Assembly (NCBI RefSeq): GCF_030695035.1
Contig: NZ_JAUYTT010000016.1
Coordinates: forward strand, 1-59,068
Origin: Frigidibacter sp.
Lineage (GTDB): Bacteria > Pseudomonadota > Alphaproteobacteria > Rhodobacterales > Rhodobacteraceae
Length of the DNA stretch: 59,068 nt
Reading direction: 5' to 3'
Numbering within the stretch: the stretch's first letter is position 1; each line of letters begins with the position of its first letter. The notes below the pieces were generated by a model. The model was not told where the DNA came from. It made no database searches and saw only the letters and a list, made by a program, of their open reading frames with translations. This document shows, piece after piece, positions 44,748 through 53,512 of this stretch. Both the position numbers and the translations under genes were made by a program.

Positions 44748-45584
44748 ATGGGCAGGCCCCTTGTTCACCGCTCCCCCATGCCCGGCCTCGGCCTCAGCAT
44801 GGGGATCACCCTGACGATGCTGTCGCTCGTCGTGCTGCTGCCCATCGGCGCCCTTCTTCTGAAGGGCGCCAGCTACGGGATCGAGGGGATCTGGGAGACA
44901 GTCAACCGCGAGAGGGTCTGGGCGGCGCTGTTCCTGTCGTTCCGCCTGTCGCTGTTCGCGGCGGTGTTCAACCTGATCTTCGGGGTGCTGCTGGCCTGGG
45001 TGCTGGTGCGCTACCGCTTCCCCGGCAGGCGGATTCTGGACGCCTCCGTGGACCTGCCCTTCGCGCTGCCGACCGCAGTGGCGGGCATCGCACTGACCGC
45101 GCTTTATGCCCCGAACGGGGCCTTTGGCTCGCTCGCGGCCAGCATCGGTTGGAAGATCGCCTATAGCCAATGGGGCATCCTCCTGGCGCTGGTCTTCGTG
45201 GGACTGCCCTTCGTCACCCGCACCGTGCAGCCGGTGGTGGAGGAGATCGAGCGCGAGGTCGAGGAGGCATCCGCCACGCTTGGCGCCACGCGCCTGCACA
45301 CCCTGCGCCATGTGATCGCGCCGATGCTGGCCCCGGCAGCGCTGACCGGCTTCGCGCTGGCGCTGGCGCGGGCGGTGGGGGAATATGGGTCGGTCATCTT
45401 CATCGCCGGGAACATCCCGCTGGTGACCGAGATCGCGCCGCTGCTGATCGTGATCCAGCTGGAAGAGTTCAACTATGACGCCGCCGCCGCCATCGGCATC
45501 GCCATGCTGCTGATCAGCTTTGCGATGCTGCTGGTGATCAACCTGATCCAGGTCTGGAGCCGCCGGAGGATTGGCTATGTCTGA
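44748..45584 (+). CDS. cysT: Sulfate ABC transporter permease CysT, system 1
   Basis: A 278-residue inner-membrane permease with six hydrophobic segments and the ABC EAA-loop (EVEEASATLGATRLHTLRHV). DLPFALPTAVAGIALTALY is the CysT hallmark. It pairs with CysW to form the channel for sulfate or thiosulfate. It begins 9 bp after the binding-protein stop with GAGG in between and overlaps cysW by 8 bases. Confidence 0.93.
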   Translation: MGRPLVHRSPMPGLGLSMGITLTMLSLVVLLPIGALLLKGASYGIEGIWETVNRERVWAALFLSFRLSLFAAVFNLIFGVLLAWVLVRYRFPGRRILDASVDLPFALPTAVAGIALTALYAPNGAFGSLAASIGWKIAYSQWGILLALVFVGLPFVTRTVQPVVEEIEREVEEASATLGATRLHTLRHVIAPMLAPAALTGFALALARAVGEYGSVIFIAGNIPLVTEIAPLLIVIQLEEFNYDAAAAIGIAMLLISFAMLLVINLIQVWSRRRIGYV

Positions 45585-46437
45585 TATCGCACAGGTCCGT
45601 TTCCGGTCCGCCACCGAGGAAACCCCGCTGGCGCGCCGGGCGCTGATCGCCGTCGCCGTCCTTGGCCTTGGCATCCTTGTCGCCGCGCCGCTGATCGTGG
45701 TCTTCGCCGAGGCGCTGGCGCAGGGATGGGCTGCCGCTGTTGCCTCGCTGGGAAACCGCGACGCGCTGTCGGCGATAAGGCTGACGCTGACCATCGCCGG
45801 CATCTCGGTGCCGCTGACCGCCGGTTTCGGCATCGCCGCAGCCTGGTTCATCACCAAGTTCGACTTCCGCGGCAAGGCCTTCCTGATCACGCTGATCGAC
45901 CTTCCATTCTCGGTCAGCCCGGTGGTCGCGGGCCTGTGCATCGTGCTGATGTTCGGCACCAACAGCCTTGTCGGCGGCTGGCTGGTGGCCAGCGGTTATC
46001 CCATCGTCTTCGCGCTGCCGGGCATCGTGCTGGCGACGATGTTCGTGACCTTCCCCTTCGTCGCGCGCGAGCTGATCCCGGTGATGATCGAGCAGGGCCG
46101 CGCCGAGGAGGAGGCGGCGCTGACGCTTGGCGCCTCGGGCTGGCGGGTGTTCTGGACGGTGACGCTGCCGAACATCCGGTGGGCGCTGCTTTATGGCGTG
46201 CTGCTGTGCAACGCCCGCGCGATGGGGGAGTTCGGGGCGGTTGCCGTCGTGTCGGGCAAGATCCGCGGCCAGACCGCAACCATGCCGATCACCATCGAGA
46301 TGTTCTACAACGAATACCTCTCGGTCGCGGCCTTCAGCCTGGCCGCCGTGCTGACCCTGCTCGCCCTCGTCACCCTGCTGCTGAAAACCGCGCTGGAGAT
46401 CCGCCATGCGGACCAGCTTGCCGCCCTGCATCCTTAG
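45577..46437 (+). CDS. cysW: Sulfate ABC transporter permease CysW, system 1
   Basis: A 286-residue permease, partner of CysT. It has the family's [18 protein letters not shown], the EAA loop ([19 protein letters not shown]) and [20 protein letters not shown] near the end. GGAGGA precedes the ATG at 45577 by 6 bases and sits inside cysT, coupling the two. It is followed 10 bp later by cysA. Confidence 0.93.
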   Translation: MSDIAQVRFRSATEETPLARRALIAVAVLGLGILVAAPLIVVFAEALAQGWAAAVASLGNRDALSAIRLTLTIAGISVPLTAGFGIAAAWFITKFDFRGKAFLITLIDLPFSVSPVVAGLCIVLMFGTNSLVGGWLVASGYPIVFALPGIVLATMFVTFPFVARELIPVMIEQGRAEEEAALTLGASGWRVFWTVTLPNIRWALLYGVLLCNARAMGEFGAVAVVSGKIRGQTATMPITIEMFYNEYLSVAAFSLAAVLTLLALVTLLLKTALEIRHADQLAALHP

Positions 46438-46447
46438 GAGGCCGCCC

Positions 46448-47179
46448 ATGCATATCGAGATCGACGAAATCGCCAAGACCTTCGGCACCACCGCGGCGCT
46501 GCATCCGGTGTCGCTGTCGCTGCCCTCGGGCGCCTTGGTAGCGCTGCTTGGCCCCTCCGGTTCCGGCAAGACCACGCTGCTGCGCATTTTGGGGGGCCTC
46601 GAGTTCCCCACCTCCGGCCGCGTGCTCTTTGACGGGCAGGACGCCACGGGGCTGAGCGTGCAGGAGCGGCGGGCGGGCTTCGTGTTCCAGAGCTATGCGC
46701 TGTTCCGGCACATGACCGTCTTTGACAACATCGCCTATGGCCTGAACGCCCGGCCGCGTGCCAGCCGCCCGAACAAGGTGGAGGTGGCGCGGCGGGTGAC
46801 CAGGCTGCTGGATCTGATCCAACTGCCGGATATCGGCGCGCGCTATCCCAGCCAGCTGTCGGGCGGCCAGCGCCAGCGGGTGGCGCTGGCCCGGGCGCTG
46901 GCGATCGAGCCGCGGATGCTGTTGCTGGACGAACCCTTCGGCGCCCTCGACGCCAAGGTCCGCAAGGAGCTGCGGCAAGGCCTGCGCGACATCCATGACG
47001 AGACCGGGTTGACGACGGTGTTCGTGACCCATGATCAGGACGAGGCGATGGAGCTGGCCGACCTCGTGGTGGTGATGTCCGGATCGCAATCGGGGGGCCG
47101 GATCGAGCAGATCGGCAAGCCGCAGGATATTCGCAGCAAGCCTGCGTCGGCCTTTGTGCGGGAGTTCATCGCGGCATGA
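46448..47179 (+). CDS. cysA: Sulfate ABC transporter ATPase CysA, system 1, short form
   Basis: A 243-residue ATPase. Walker [10 protein letters not shown], signature [15 protein letters not shown] and Walker [12 protein letters not shown] are intact. Full-length CysA proteins run to about 340-365 residues with a C-terminal TOBE-like regulatory domain; this one stops after the nucleotide-binding domain (ends VREFIAA). System 2 next door has the long form. The stop seems natural, with no remnant of the missing domain that I can see downstream. AGGAGG precedes the ATG. Confidence 0.92.
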   Translation: MHIEIDEIAKTFGTTAALHPVSLSLPSGALVALLGPSGSGKTTLLRILGGLEFPTSGRVLFDGQDATGLSVQERRAGFVFQSYALFRHMTVFDNIAYGLNARPRASRPNKVEVARRVTRLLDLIQLPDIGARYPSQLSGGQRQRVALARALAIEPRMLLLDEPFGALDAKVRKELRQGLRDIHDETGLTTVFVTHDQDEAMELADLVVVMSGSQSGGRIEQIGKPQDIRSKPASAFVREFIAA

Positions 47180-47227
47180 CCCCGGCAGGGGATCTGCGCG
47201 TGTGAAAAGAACCCCCTCTCGGCGACT

Positions 47228-47316
47228 CTGTGCGGGGAAGCACAGTGTTCCGCCGCGCCGTTCGGAGGACGGACGGCAGCCGGGTGGCCCGGGCGCGAAC
47301 GGAACAACGTTCGCGC
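47228..47316. other. Hairpins between the two sulfate importers
   Basis: CTGTGC/GCACAG (47228-47233 and 47240-47245) and GCGCGAACG/CGTTCGCGC (47293-47301 and 47308-47316) are perfect stems in the 227-bp gap between cysA of system 1 and cysA of system 2. They may end transcript 1 or fold in the leader of transcript 2. No T run follows either. No copy of the TCGTG motif is evident in this gap. Confidence 0.5.
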
Positions 47317-47406
47317 TCGTAGTCAAGACTGGCTTGGTACCCGGCATTTTCGGATTGAATCCGCCCCGATTTGGAACCATTTCCCGGGGGCAACAGGAAT
47401 CCCGCC

Positions 47407-48504
47407 ATGACCATCGCCATCTCATCGCTGACCAAGAGCTTCGGGCCCACACATGTCCTGCGCGGCATCGACCTTGGCATCGAGGCCGGGGAGCTGGTGG
47501 CGCTGCTGGGCCCCTCGGGTTCGGGCAAGACGACGCTGCTGAAGATCATCGCCGGGCTCGATTGGCCGGACGCGGGCGCACTGGCGGTGGACGGGCAGGA
47601 CTGGCTGGCCCTGCCGGCGCAGAAGCGGCGCATCGGGTTCGTGTTCCAGAGCTATGCCCTGTTCCCGCACATGACCGTGCGCGACAACATCGCCTTCGGT
47701 CTGACCGTGCGGCCCCGGGCCGAGCGCCCCGGCAAGTCTGTCATCGCGGCGCGGGTCGATCAGCTCCTCGGCCTGCTGCAGATCCCGCATCTGGCGGACC
47801 GCTTTCCCACCCAGCTGTCGGGTGGCCAGCGCCAGCGCGTGGCGCTGGGGCGGGCGTTGGCCATCGAGCCGTCGGTGCTGCTGCTGGACGAGCCCTTCGG
47901 CGCGCTGGATGCCGCCATCCGCCGCGACCTGCGGCGCTGGTTGCGCGAGGTGCATGAGGCGACGAAATCCACCACCATCTTCGTCACGCACGATCAGGAA
48001 GAGGCTTTCGAGATGGCCGACCGCGTGGTGGTGATGGGCGAGGGGCGGATCGAGCAGATCGGCACCGCCGACCAGATCCATGACCATCCTGCCTCGCCTT
48101 TCGTCGCCCGCTTCATGGGCGCGGTGGTCGAACTGCCAGTGGCCCTGCGCGCCGGCCGGGTCGAGGCTGCGGGGCTGGACGCAAGCGCGCTGGAGCGCCG
48201 CGCCATGGCCGATGGTCCGGCCCGGCTGTTCCTGCGCCCCGACGCCATCGCGCTGGAGCCGGATGCGGCCAGCCCGTGGGTCCTGTCGCACAAGGCCAGC
48301 AACGGCGCCGTCATCCGCGCCACGCTGCGCCGCGAGGACGGCACGGAACTGCCCGTCGACCTGCTGCGCCATTCCGCGCCCGAGGTCACCCTCGGCGCTG
48401 CCTATCGTCTGCGTCCGCTGACCGGCGCAGTCTTCTCCGCTGAGGGTGCCGCGCAGAGCGGCGGCCCAAGCCCGCTTCCCCTTCTCAAGGAACACCGCAA
48501 ATGA
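47407..48504 (+). CDS. cysA: Sulfate ABC transporter ATPase CysA, system 2, full length
   Basis: A 365-residue ATPase with Walker [36 protein letters not shown] and a C-terminal TOBE-like domain (~240-350; LFLRPDAIALEPDAAS). The long form differs from the truncated cysA of system 1. It is the first gene of operon 2 and overlaps the binding-protein ATG by four bases. The gene order here (A-SBP-T-W) is a permutation of system 1 (SBP-T-W-A). Confidence 0.93.
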   Translation: MTIAISSLTKSFGPTHVLRGIDLGIEAGELVALLGPSGSGKTTLLKIIAGLDWPDAGALAVDGQDWLALPAQKRRIGFVFQSYALFPHMTVRDNIAFGLTVRPRAERPGKSVIAARVDQLLGLLQIPHLADRFPTQLSGGQRQRVALGRALAIEPSVLLLDEPFGALDAAIRRDLRRWLREVHEATKSTTIFVTHDQEEAFEMADRVVVMGEGRIEQIGTADQIHDHPASPFVARFMGAVVELPVALRAGRVEAAGLDASALERRAMADGPARLFLRPDAIALEPDAASPWVLSHKASNGAVIRATLRREDGTELPVDLLRHSAPEVTLGAAYRLRPLTGAVFSAEGAAQSGGPSPLPLLKEHRK

Positions 48505-49502
48505 AACACGGATTGATCAAGGCGACCTTTCTGGCCGTCGGCCTCGGCGCCGCTGCCCCGGCCGCCGCGCAGGACAGCCTGCTGAACGTCAGCTACGACA
48601 TCGCGCGCGAGCTGTTCGAGGCGCTGAACCCGGCCTTCGTGGCGACCTGGAAGGCCGAGAGCGGCCGCGATGTGACCATCGACCAGAGTCACGGCGGATC
48701 GTCGCGCCAGGCACGCGCCATTCTGGAAGGCCTCGCCGCCGATGTGGTGACCTTCAATCAGGAGACCGACATTGACGTGCTGGCCGAGGGCGGCCTTGTC
48801 GATCCGGCATGGCGCGACGCGCTGCCCAACGGCGCCTCGCCCTATTACTCGCTGCCCGCCTTCCTGGTGCGCGAGGGCAACCCCAAGAACATTCAGGACT
48901 GGTCTGATCTGGCGCGCGAAGACGTGGCGCCGGTCTTCCCGAACCCGAAAACCAGCGGCAATGCGCGCTACACCTATCTGGCCGCCTATGCCTATGGGCT
49001 GGAGCAGAACAACGGCGACGAGGCCAAGGCGCAGGAGTTCGTGAAGGCGATCCTGTCCTCGGTTCCGGTCTTCGACACTGGCGGGCGCGCCGCGACCCAG
49101 ACCTTTGCCGAACGCGAGATCGGCGACGTTCTGGTGACCTTCGAGGCGGAAACCGGCCAGATCGCCGCGGAATATGCCGACAAGGGCTTTGTCCGCGTGA
49201 CGCCGAGCCTGTCGCTGTTTGCCGCCTTCCCGGTGGCGGTGGTGACCGAGAATGCCGAGAAGAACGGCACGGCCGAGGTGGCGACCGCCTATCTCGAATG
49301 GCTCTATTCGCCCGAGGCGCAGGAGATCCTGGCGCAGCATGACTACCGGGTGACCGATGCCGAGGTGGCGGCGAAATACGCGGCGGACTTCCCCGAGGTC
49401 CGGCTGGTCACGGTGGATGAGGTCTTCGGCGGCTGGGATGCCGTGCGCGAAGAGCATCTGGCCGATGGCGCCATTCTGGATCAGGTCTTCGTCAACCAAT
49501 GA
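48501..49502 (+). CDS. Sulfate/thiosulfate-binding periplasmic protein, system 2
   Basis: A 333-residue solute-binding protein with a normal signal peptide (ATFLAVGLGAAAPAAAQ) and the family motifs SHGGSSRQARAI and NPKTSGNAR. It is the same family as the system 1 protein but well diverged and lacking its N-terminal extension, so the two may differ in preference (sulfate versus thiosulfate or another oxyanion). ATGA overlaps join it to cysA before and cysT after. Confidence 0.93.
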   Translation: MKHGLIKATFLAVGLGAAAPAAAQDSLLNVSYDIARELFEALNPAFVATWKAESGRDVTIDQSHGGSSRQARAILEGLAADVVTFNQETDIDVLAEGGLVDPAWRDALPNGASPYYSLPAFLVREGNPKNIQDWSDLAREDVAPVFPNPKTSGNARYTYLAAYAYGLEQNNGDEAKAQEFVKAILSSVPVFDTGGRAATQTFAEREIGDVLVTFEAETGQIAAEYADKGFVRVTPSLSLFAAFPVAVVTENAEKNGTAEVATAYLEWLYSPEAQEILAQHDYRVTDAEVAAKYAADFPEVRLVTVDEVFGGWDAVREEHLADGAILDQVFVNQ

Positions 49503-50341
49503 TCGCTGCCGCGGCACCCATCCGCGCGAAACGCGTCCTGCCGGGGTTCACGCTGAGCCTCGGCACGACGCTGCTGTATCTCACCGTGGTCATCCTGATC
49601 CCGGTTCTGGCGCTGATCCTGAAGGGGGCCGAGATCGGCCCCGCAAGGTTCTGGGCCATCGTCACGGCACCCCGCGCGGTGGCTGCGTTTCAGGTGACGA
49701 TCACCGCCGCGGTGATCGCCACGGTGTTCAACGCGGTCTATGGCCTGCTGATGGCCTGGGTGCTTGTGCGCTATGAGTTTCCGGGCAAGCGGCTGCTGGA
49801 TGCGCTGATGGACATTCCCTTTGCCTTGCCCACGGCGGTGGCCGGCCTGTCGCTGACGGCCCTCTTCTCGGCCAATGGCTGGATCGGGGCCTGGCTGGAG
49901 CCGCAGGGTATTTCCGTCGTCTACACGATCTGGGGCATTGCGCTGGCCATGGCCTTCACTTCGGTGCCCTTCGTCGTGCGCACGGTCCAGCCGGTGCTGG
50001 AGGACCTTGACCCGGCCTATGAGCAGGCGGCGCGCACGCTGGGAGCCTCCGAGGTCACCATCTTCACGCGGGTGATCTTCCCGCAGATCCTGCCGGCCTG
50101 GCTGGCGGGCTGCACCATCGCCTTTGCCCGGTCCTTGGGTGAGTTCGGGGCCATCGTCTTCATCGCTGGCAACCTGCCGATGAAGACCGAGATCGCGGCG
50201 CTGCTGGCCTTCATCCGGCTGGAGGAGTTCGACTACAACGGCGCCTCGGCGATTGCGCTGGTGCTGCTGGTCTTCGCGCTGGTGCTGCTGTTCGTGTCGA
50301 ACCGGCTGCAGGCCTGGGCGATGCGGCACAAGGGGGTGTGA
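49499..50341 (+). CDS. cysT: Sulfate ABC transporter permease CysT, system 2
   Basis: A 280-residue permease with six hydrophobic segments, MDIPFALPTAVAGLSLTALF and an EAA-type loop (YEQAARTLGASEVTIFTRV). It is clearly homologous to the system 1 CysT. It overlaps the binding-protein gene by ATGA and its last base is the first base of the cysW ATG (TGATG). Confidence 0.93.
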   Translation: MIAAAAPIRAKRVLPGFTLSLGTTLLYLTVVILIPVLALILKGAEIGPARFWAIVTAPRAVAAFQVTITAAVIATVFNAVYGLLMAWVLVRYEFPGKRLLDALMDIPFALPTAVAGLSLTALFSANGWIGAWLEPQGISVVYTIWGIALAMAFTSVPFVVRTVQPVLEDLDPAYEQAARTLGASEVTIFTRVIFPQILPAWLAGCTIAFARSLGEFGAIVFIAGNLPMKTEIAALLAFIRLEEFDYNGASAIALVLLVFALVLLFVSNRLQAWAMRHKGV

Positions 50342-51165
50342 TGCAGGCTGCCACCTTCAACCCTACGCAGACGTCGCTTGTGCCCCGGCTGCTGATCGGG
50401 CTGGCCGTCGCGCTGACGCTGCTGATCGTCGTGGCGCCGCTGGTCTATATCTTCGCCCGCGCCTTCGGTGAGGGTTGGCGGGTCTATGCAGAGAACCTGC
50501 TGAACCCCGCGACGCTGCACGCGGTCTGGCTGACCACGATCACCGCGCTGATCGTGGTGCCGGTGAACATCGCCTTCGGCATCTCTGCCGCCTGGGTCGT
50601 CGCGCGCTTCCGCTTTCCGGGGCGGAGCCTGCTGGTCACCGCCATCGAGATCCCCTTCTCGATCTCGCCGATCATCGCGGGCATCTGCTACCTGCTGCTG
50701 TACGGGCGGCAGGGGCTGCTGGGGCCGTGGCTGGCGGACAATGACCTGCAGGTGATGTTCGCGCTGCCGGGCATCGTGCTGGTGACCATGTTCGTCACCG
50801 CGCCGTTTGTCGCGCGCGAGGTGCTGCCGCTGATGCAGGCGCAGGGGTCGGATCAGGAGCAGGCTGCCGTAACCCTTGGCGCCAGCGGCTGGCAGGTCTT
50901 CCGCCGCGTGACGCTGCCCAACATCAAATGGGCGCTGCTGTATGGCGCGGTCCTGTGCACGGCGCGGGCGGTGGGCGAGTTTGGCGGGGTGTCGGTCGTG
51001 TCGGGCAACATTCGCGGCCAGACCAACACCTTGCCGCTGCATGTAGAGCTGCTGTTCAACGACCTGAACGCGACAGGCGCCTTTGCCGCAGCCTCGGTGC
51101 TGACGCTGCTGGCCCTCGTGGCGCTGGTCGCCAAGACCGTGCTGGAGGCGCGGAAGGCGCGGTAG
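50341..51165 (+). CDS. cysW: Sulfate ABC transporter permease CysW, system 2
   Basis: A 274-residue permease, partner of CysT, with IEIPFSISPIIAGICYLLLY, EQAAVTLGASGWQVFRRV and VGEFGGVSVVSGNIRGQTNT. The ATG at 50341 overlaps the cysT stop; a GTG directly before it (50338) would add one residue. Last gene of operon 2. A hairpin at 51190-51225 follows. Confidence 0.93.
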   Translation: MQAATFNPTQTSLVPRLLIGLAVALTLLIVVAPLVYIFARAFGEGWRVYAENLLNPATLHAVWLTTITALIVVPVNIAFGISAAWVVARFRFPGRSLLVTAIEIPFSISPIIAGICYLLLYGRQGLLGPWLADNDLQVMFALPGIVLVTMFVTAPFVAREVLPLMQAQGSDQEQAAVTLGASGWQVFRRVTLPNIKWALLYGAVLCTARAVGEFGGVSVVSGNIRGQTNTLPLHVELLFNDLNATGAFAAASVLTLLALVALVAKTVLEARKAR

Positions 51166-51189
51166 CTTCGGCGTGAGTCTGGCCGGCGT

Positions 51190-51225
51190 GCACCCTGGTT
51201 TCAGGTGCCGCGCAAATCAGGGTGC
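51190..51225. terminator. Hairpin between cysW and the SRP RNA gene
   Basis: GCACCCT (51190-51196) and AGGGTGC (51219-51225) form a 7-bp stem, extended by partial GTTT/AAAT pairing. It lies between the convergent cysW and SRP RNA genes and may end either transcript. No clear T run. Confidence 0.45.
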
Positions 51226-51240
51226 TGAAGGGGGAGGGGT

Positions 51241-51340
51241 GAGAGGCTGGACAACGACCCAAGCGGGGCTCGTTACGGCTGCTTCCTTCCGGACCTGACC
51301 GGGTTGGCGAGGCGCTCGCCCGCGCCAACCTCTCGCGGAG
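51241..51340 (-). ncRNA. ffs: Small bacterial signal recognition particle RNA (4.5S)
   Basis: The minus strand contains the universal SRP core GGTCAGGTCCGGAAGGAAGC followed by AGCC, which forms the Ffh-binding internal loops and GGAA tetraloop. Flanking arms pair: GAGAGG (51334-51329) with CCTCTC (51246-51241), plus the inner GGTTGGCG-type stem. The ~100-base size fits the gamma/alphaproteobacterial short form without an Alu domain. With Ffh it targets nascent membrane proteins to FtsY. Exact ends are estimates. Confidence 0.95.
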
Positions 51341-51342
51341 GG

Positions 51343-51370
51343 ATATAAGACGGGGCGATGCGCGATGCAA
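51343..51370 (-). promoter_or_regulatory. Sigma-70-type promoter of the SRP RNA
   Basis: Read on the minus strand, TTGCAT (51370-51365) is followed after 16 bases by TTATAT (51348-51343). That puts the start of transcription near 51335, matching the estimated 5' end of the RNA. A readable -35/-10 pair is what a strongly expressed housekeeping RNA should have. Confidence 0.7.
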
Positions 51371-51406
51371 GTGGGGCGAAGGCTGCCCCGCGAGGCGAGG
51401 CCCCGG

Positions 51407-51751
51407 TCAGTTCGCCAGCAGGTCCTTGCAGAAGAAGCGGCCGAAGGCGCCGGTGCAGGTGGCGGAGCGGTTCAAACCTTCCACCGTGACGCGGGTGGTG
51501 AAGGGGCGGTCCTCGAAGGTGACATCGAGGCTGTCGCGCACCAGGCGGATGCAGTCGGAGGGGCGGAGCTTGCAGCCGACCAGGGCGATCTGCGCGAAGG
51601 GATCGCTGCCCTCCCCGACATCGGTATTGGCGACGCGGTCGCGGATCGCGGCTTCGAGCGTCGCGTCGAACTCGGCGGGGCCGGGGCGGGTGGCAAAGGC
51701 GGCGATGCCGACCCCGGCGAGGAGCAGGACGAGCAGGGTGAGCAGGCGCAT
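51407..51751 (-). CDS. Small exported or membrane-anchored Cys-containing protein, 114 aa
   Basis: The first ~20 residues are a signal peptide or anchor (LLTLLVLLLAGVGIAAFA). The mature ~90 residues contain four cysteines (VGCKLRPSDC; SATCTGAFGRFFC), enough for two disulfides. The ending TCTGAFGRFFCKDL somewhat resembles DUF4359-type proteins, but that is a weak call. The start at 51751 has GGAGG upstream. Function unknown. Confidence 0.75.
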   Translation of the reverse strand: MRLLTLLVLLLAGVGIAAFATRPGPAEFDATLEAAIRDRVANTDVGEGSDPFAQIALVGCKLRPSDCIRLVRDSLDVTFEDRPFTTRVTVEGLNRSATCTGAFGRFFCKDLLAN

Positions 51752-51838
51752 TGGGAACCTCCGGGGGGCGCGGGATCTGGCCTGCGGTATGCCCTGCGGA
51801 GCGCCGGTTGTCGAGCGCTGCGCCTGGACCAGCCCAAG

Positions 51839-51886
51839 GCCGGGGGCGCTGCCCCCGGACCCCCGGGATATTTGGACCAAAACGAA
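51839..51886. repeat. 48-bp intergenic repeat, copy 2
   Basis: Identical over 48 bases to 27381-27428: a G/C palindrome (CCGGGGGC-GCT-GCCCCCGG), then the GGGATATTTGG segment. It lies between the 114-aa exported protein gene and the end of the ABC permease gene. Two perfect copies 24 kb apart argue for sequence-level constraint or recent spread. Confidence 0.7.
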
Positions 51887-51897
51887 GGAGAAGTAGG

Positions 51898-52665
51898 TCA
51901 GTGCGCGGGGCGTTCGGCCCAGCCTGCGAAGGTCTTTTCTAGCGCGACGACGCCGTAGTAGAGGACGATGCCGAGGAAGGCGAGGGCGATGAGGACGGCG
52001 AACATCAGCGGGTAGTCGCCATTGGTCTCGCCCGACTTGAACAGGGCGCCGAGGCCGCGGCCGTGGGGGGAGACGATCTCTACCAGGTTGGTGCCGATGA
52101 AGGCGAGAGTGACCGAGACCTTCAGGGCGCCGAAGAACTCCGGTAGCGTCTTGGGCAGCGCGATCTTGCGGAAGATGGTGATCTTGGAGGCGCCGAGCGA
52201 GCGCAGGATGTCGCGGTATTCGGGTTCCAGCGTCGAGAGGCCGATGCCGACGGAGACGGCGATGGGGAAGAAGCTGATCAGGAAGGCCATCAGCACGGTG
52301 TTGAAATCATGCTGGCCGATGAAGAGGAGGGCGAGCACCGGCACCAGCGTGGCCTTGGGGATGGCGTTGAAGCCGACCAGCAGCGGGTAGAGCGCGTCGC
52401 GGGCGATGCGGGAGAAGCCCATCATCATGCCGAGGAAGGTGCCGAAGACCACCGCCAGCGCAAGGCCGGCGATGGTGCGCCACAGCGTCTGCCAGCCCAT
52501 TTCCAGGAACAGCGGCCAGAAGCGGATATAGGCGGCGGGCAGGTCGGAGGGCGAGGCCATGACGTAGTTGGGCCAGTCATTGACCCAAACGATCCCCTCC
52601 CACAGCAGCAGGAAGCCGAGGATGGCGCCAAGCGGGACAGCGAATTTCTGCAGGTTGTCCATCAA
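51898..52665 (-). CDS. ABC transporter permease, SsuC/TauC/ThiX type
   Basis: A 255-residue inner-membrane permease with about six hydrophobic segments and the binding-protein-dependent EAA loop (YRDILRSLGASKITIFRKIA, key part LGASK). It belongs to the nitrate/sulfonate/taurine/pyrimidine importer group. It overlaps the ATPase gene by ATGA. The substrate depends on the binding protein and cannot be fixed. Confidence 0.9.
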   Translation of the reverse strand: MMDNLQKFAVPLGAILGFLLLWEGIVWVNDWPNYVMASPSDLPAAYIRFWPLFLEMGWQTLWRTIAGLALAVVFGTFLGMMMGFSRIARDALYPLLVGFNAIPKATLVPVLALLFIGQHDFNTVLMAFLISFFPIAVSVGIGLSTLEPEYRDILRSLGASKITIFRKIALPKTLPEFFGALKVSVTLAFIGTNLVEIVSPHGRGLGALFKSGETNGDYPLMFAVLIALAFLGIVLYYGVVALEKTFAGWAERPAH

Positions 52666-53450
52666 TGCACCGCCCCGTCGCGGCCCTGGGCGATGCGGAT
52701 CTGGTCGCGCAGGATATGCAGCATGTCGGCCACCTCGGGCGTGTAGAGGATGTCGAGGGTGCGGTCTGCGGGCAGGGTCACGTCCATCACATATTGCGTG
52801 GTGGCGGGGCGGCCCGAGAGCACGATGACCTGATCGCCGAGGAAGACGCTTTCGCGCAGGTCATGGGTGATCAGGACGCAGGTGAAGGGTTCCTTGGCGC
52901 GCAGGTCGCGCATGGTCTGCCACAGATCCTCGCGCGTGAAATTGTCGAGCGCGCCGAAGGGTTCGTCCATGATCAGCACATCGGGCTTGTGGACGATGGC
53001 GCGGCAGAGGCTGGCGCGCTGGCGCATCCCGCCCGAAAGCTGGCTGGGGGTCTTGTTCTCGAAGCCGGCGAGGCCGACCATCTCCAGCAGTTCCATCGCG
53101 CGGGCTTCTTTCTTGGCGCGGGGCATGGAGGGGGCCACGATTTCCAGCGGCAGGATCACGTTCTGCAGGATCGTGCGCCATTCCAGCATCACCGGGTTCT
53201 GGAAGGCCATGCCCACGGTCTTGCGCGGCGATTTCACCAGCTCGCCATGCAACCAGACCTCGCCCGTGTCAGGCTTCATCAGCCCGGCGACAAGGCGGGT
53301 GAGGGTGGACTTGCCGCAGCCCGACGGGCCGACGACGGCGCAGAACTCGCCTTCGGGCACCGCGATATTGAGGTCGCGCAGCACCGGAAGCGGGCCCGCC
53401 TTGGTACGATAGGCGTGCGTGACGCCCTTGATGTCGATCAGATTTGCCAC
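52662..53450 (-). CDS. ABC transporter ATP-binding protein, SsuB/TauB type
   Basis: A 262-residue ATPase. Walker A VGPSGCGKST, signature LSGGMRQRASLCRAI and Walker [14 protein letters not shown] place it in the nitrate/sulfonate/taurine family. It energises the adjoining permease. It is separated from the upstream binding-protein gene by a 62-bp gap holding a very strong hairpin. Confidence 0.92.
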   Translation of the reverse strand: MANLIDIKGVTHAYRTKAGPLPVLRDLNIAVPEGEFCAVVGPSGCGKSTLTRLVAGLMKPDTGEVWLHGELVKSPRKTVGMAFQNPVMLEWRTILQNVILPLEIVAPSMPRAKKEARAMELLEMVGLAGFENKTPSQLSGGMRQRASLCRAIVHKPDVLIMDEPFGALDNFTREDLWQTMRDLRAKEPFTCVLITHDLRESVFLGDQVIVLSGRPATTQYVMDVTLPADRTLDILYTPEVADMLHILRDQIRIAQGRDGAVH

Positions 53451-53469
53451 TGTTCCCCGCCCCGCCTTT

Positions 53470-53493
53470 GCACCGGGCGCGGGCGCCCGGTGC
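53470..53493 (-). repeat. Strong hairpin between binding-protein and ATPase genes
   Basis: GCACCGGGCGC and GCGCCCGGTGC are perfect complements, separated by two G. There is no T run on the transcribed side. Stem-loops placed after the binding-protein gene of ABC operons often protect the upstream mRNA and give more binding protein than membrane components; that is the likely role here. Confidence 0.7.
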
Positions 53494-53512
53494 GGTTGTT
53501 CAGATCGCCGGC

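Noticed and set aside
47180-47406. Possible riboswitch (SAM or similar) ahead of the second sulfate importer
   Set aside because: There are stable hairpins, but I could not match any conserved riboswitch core.
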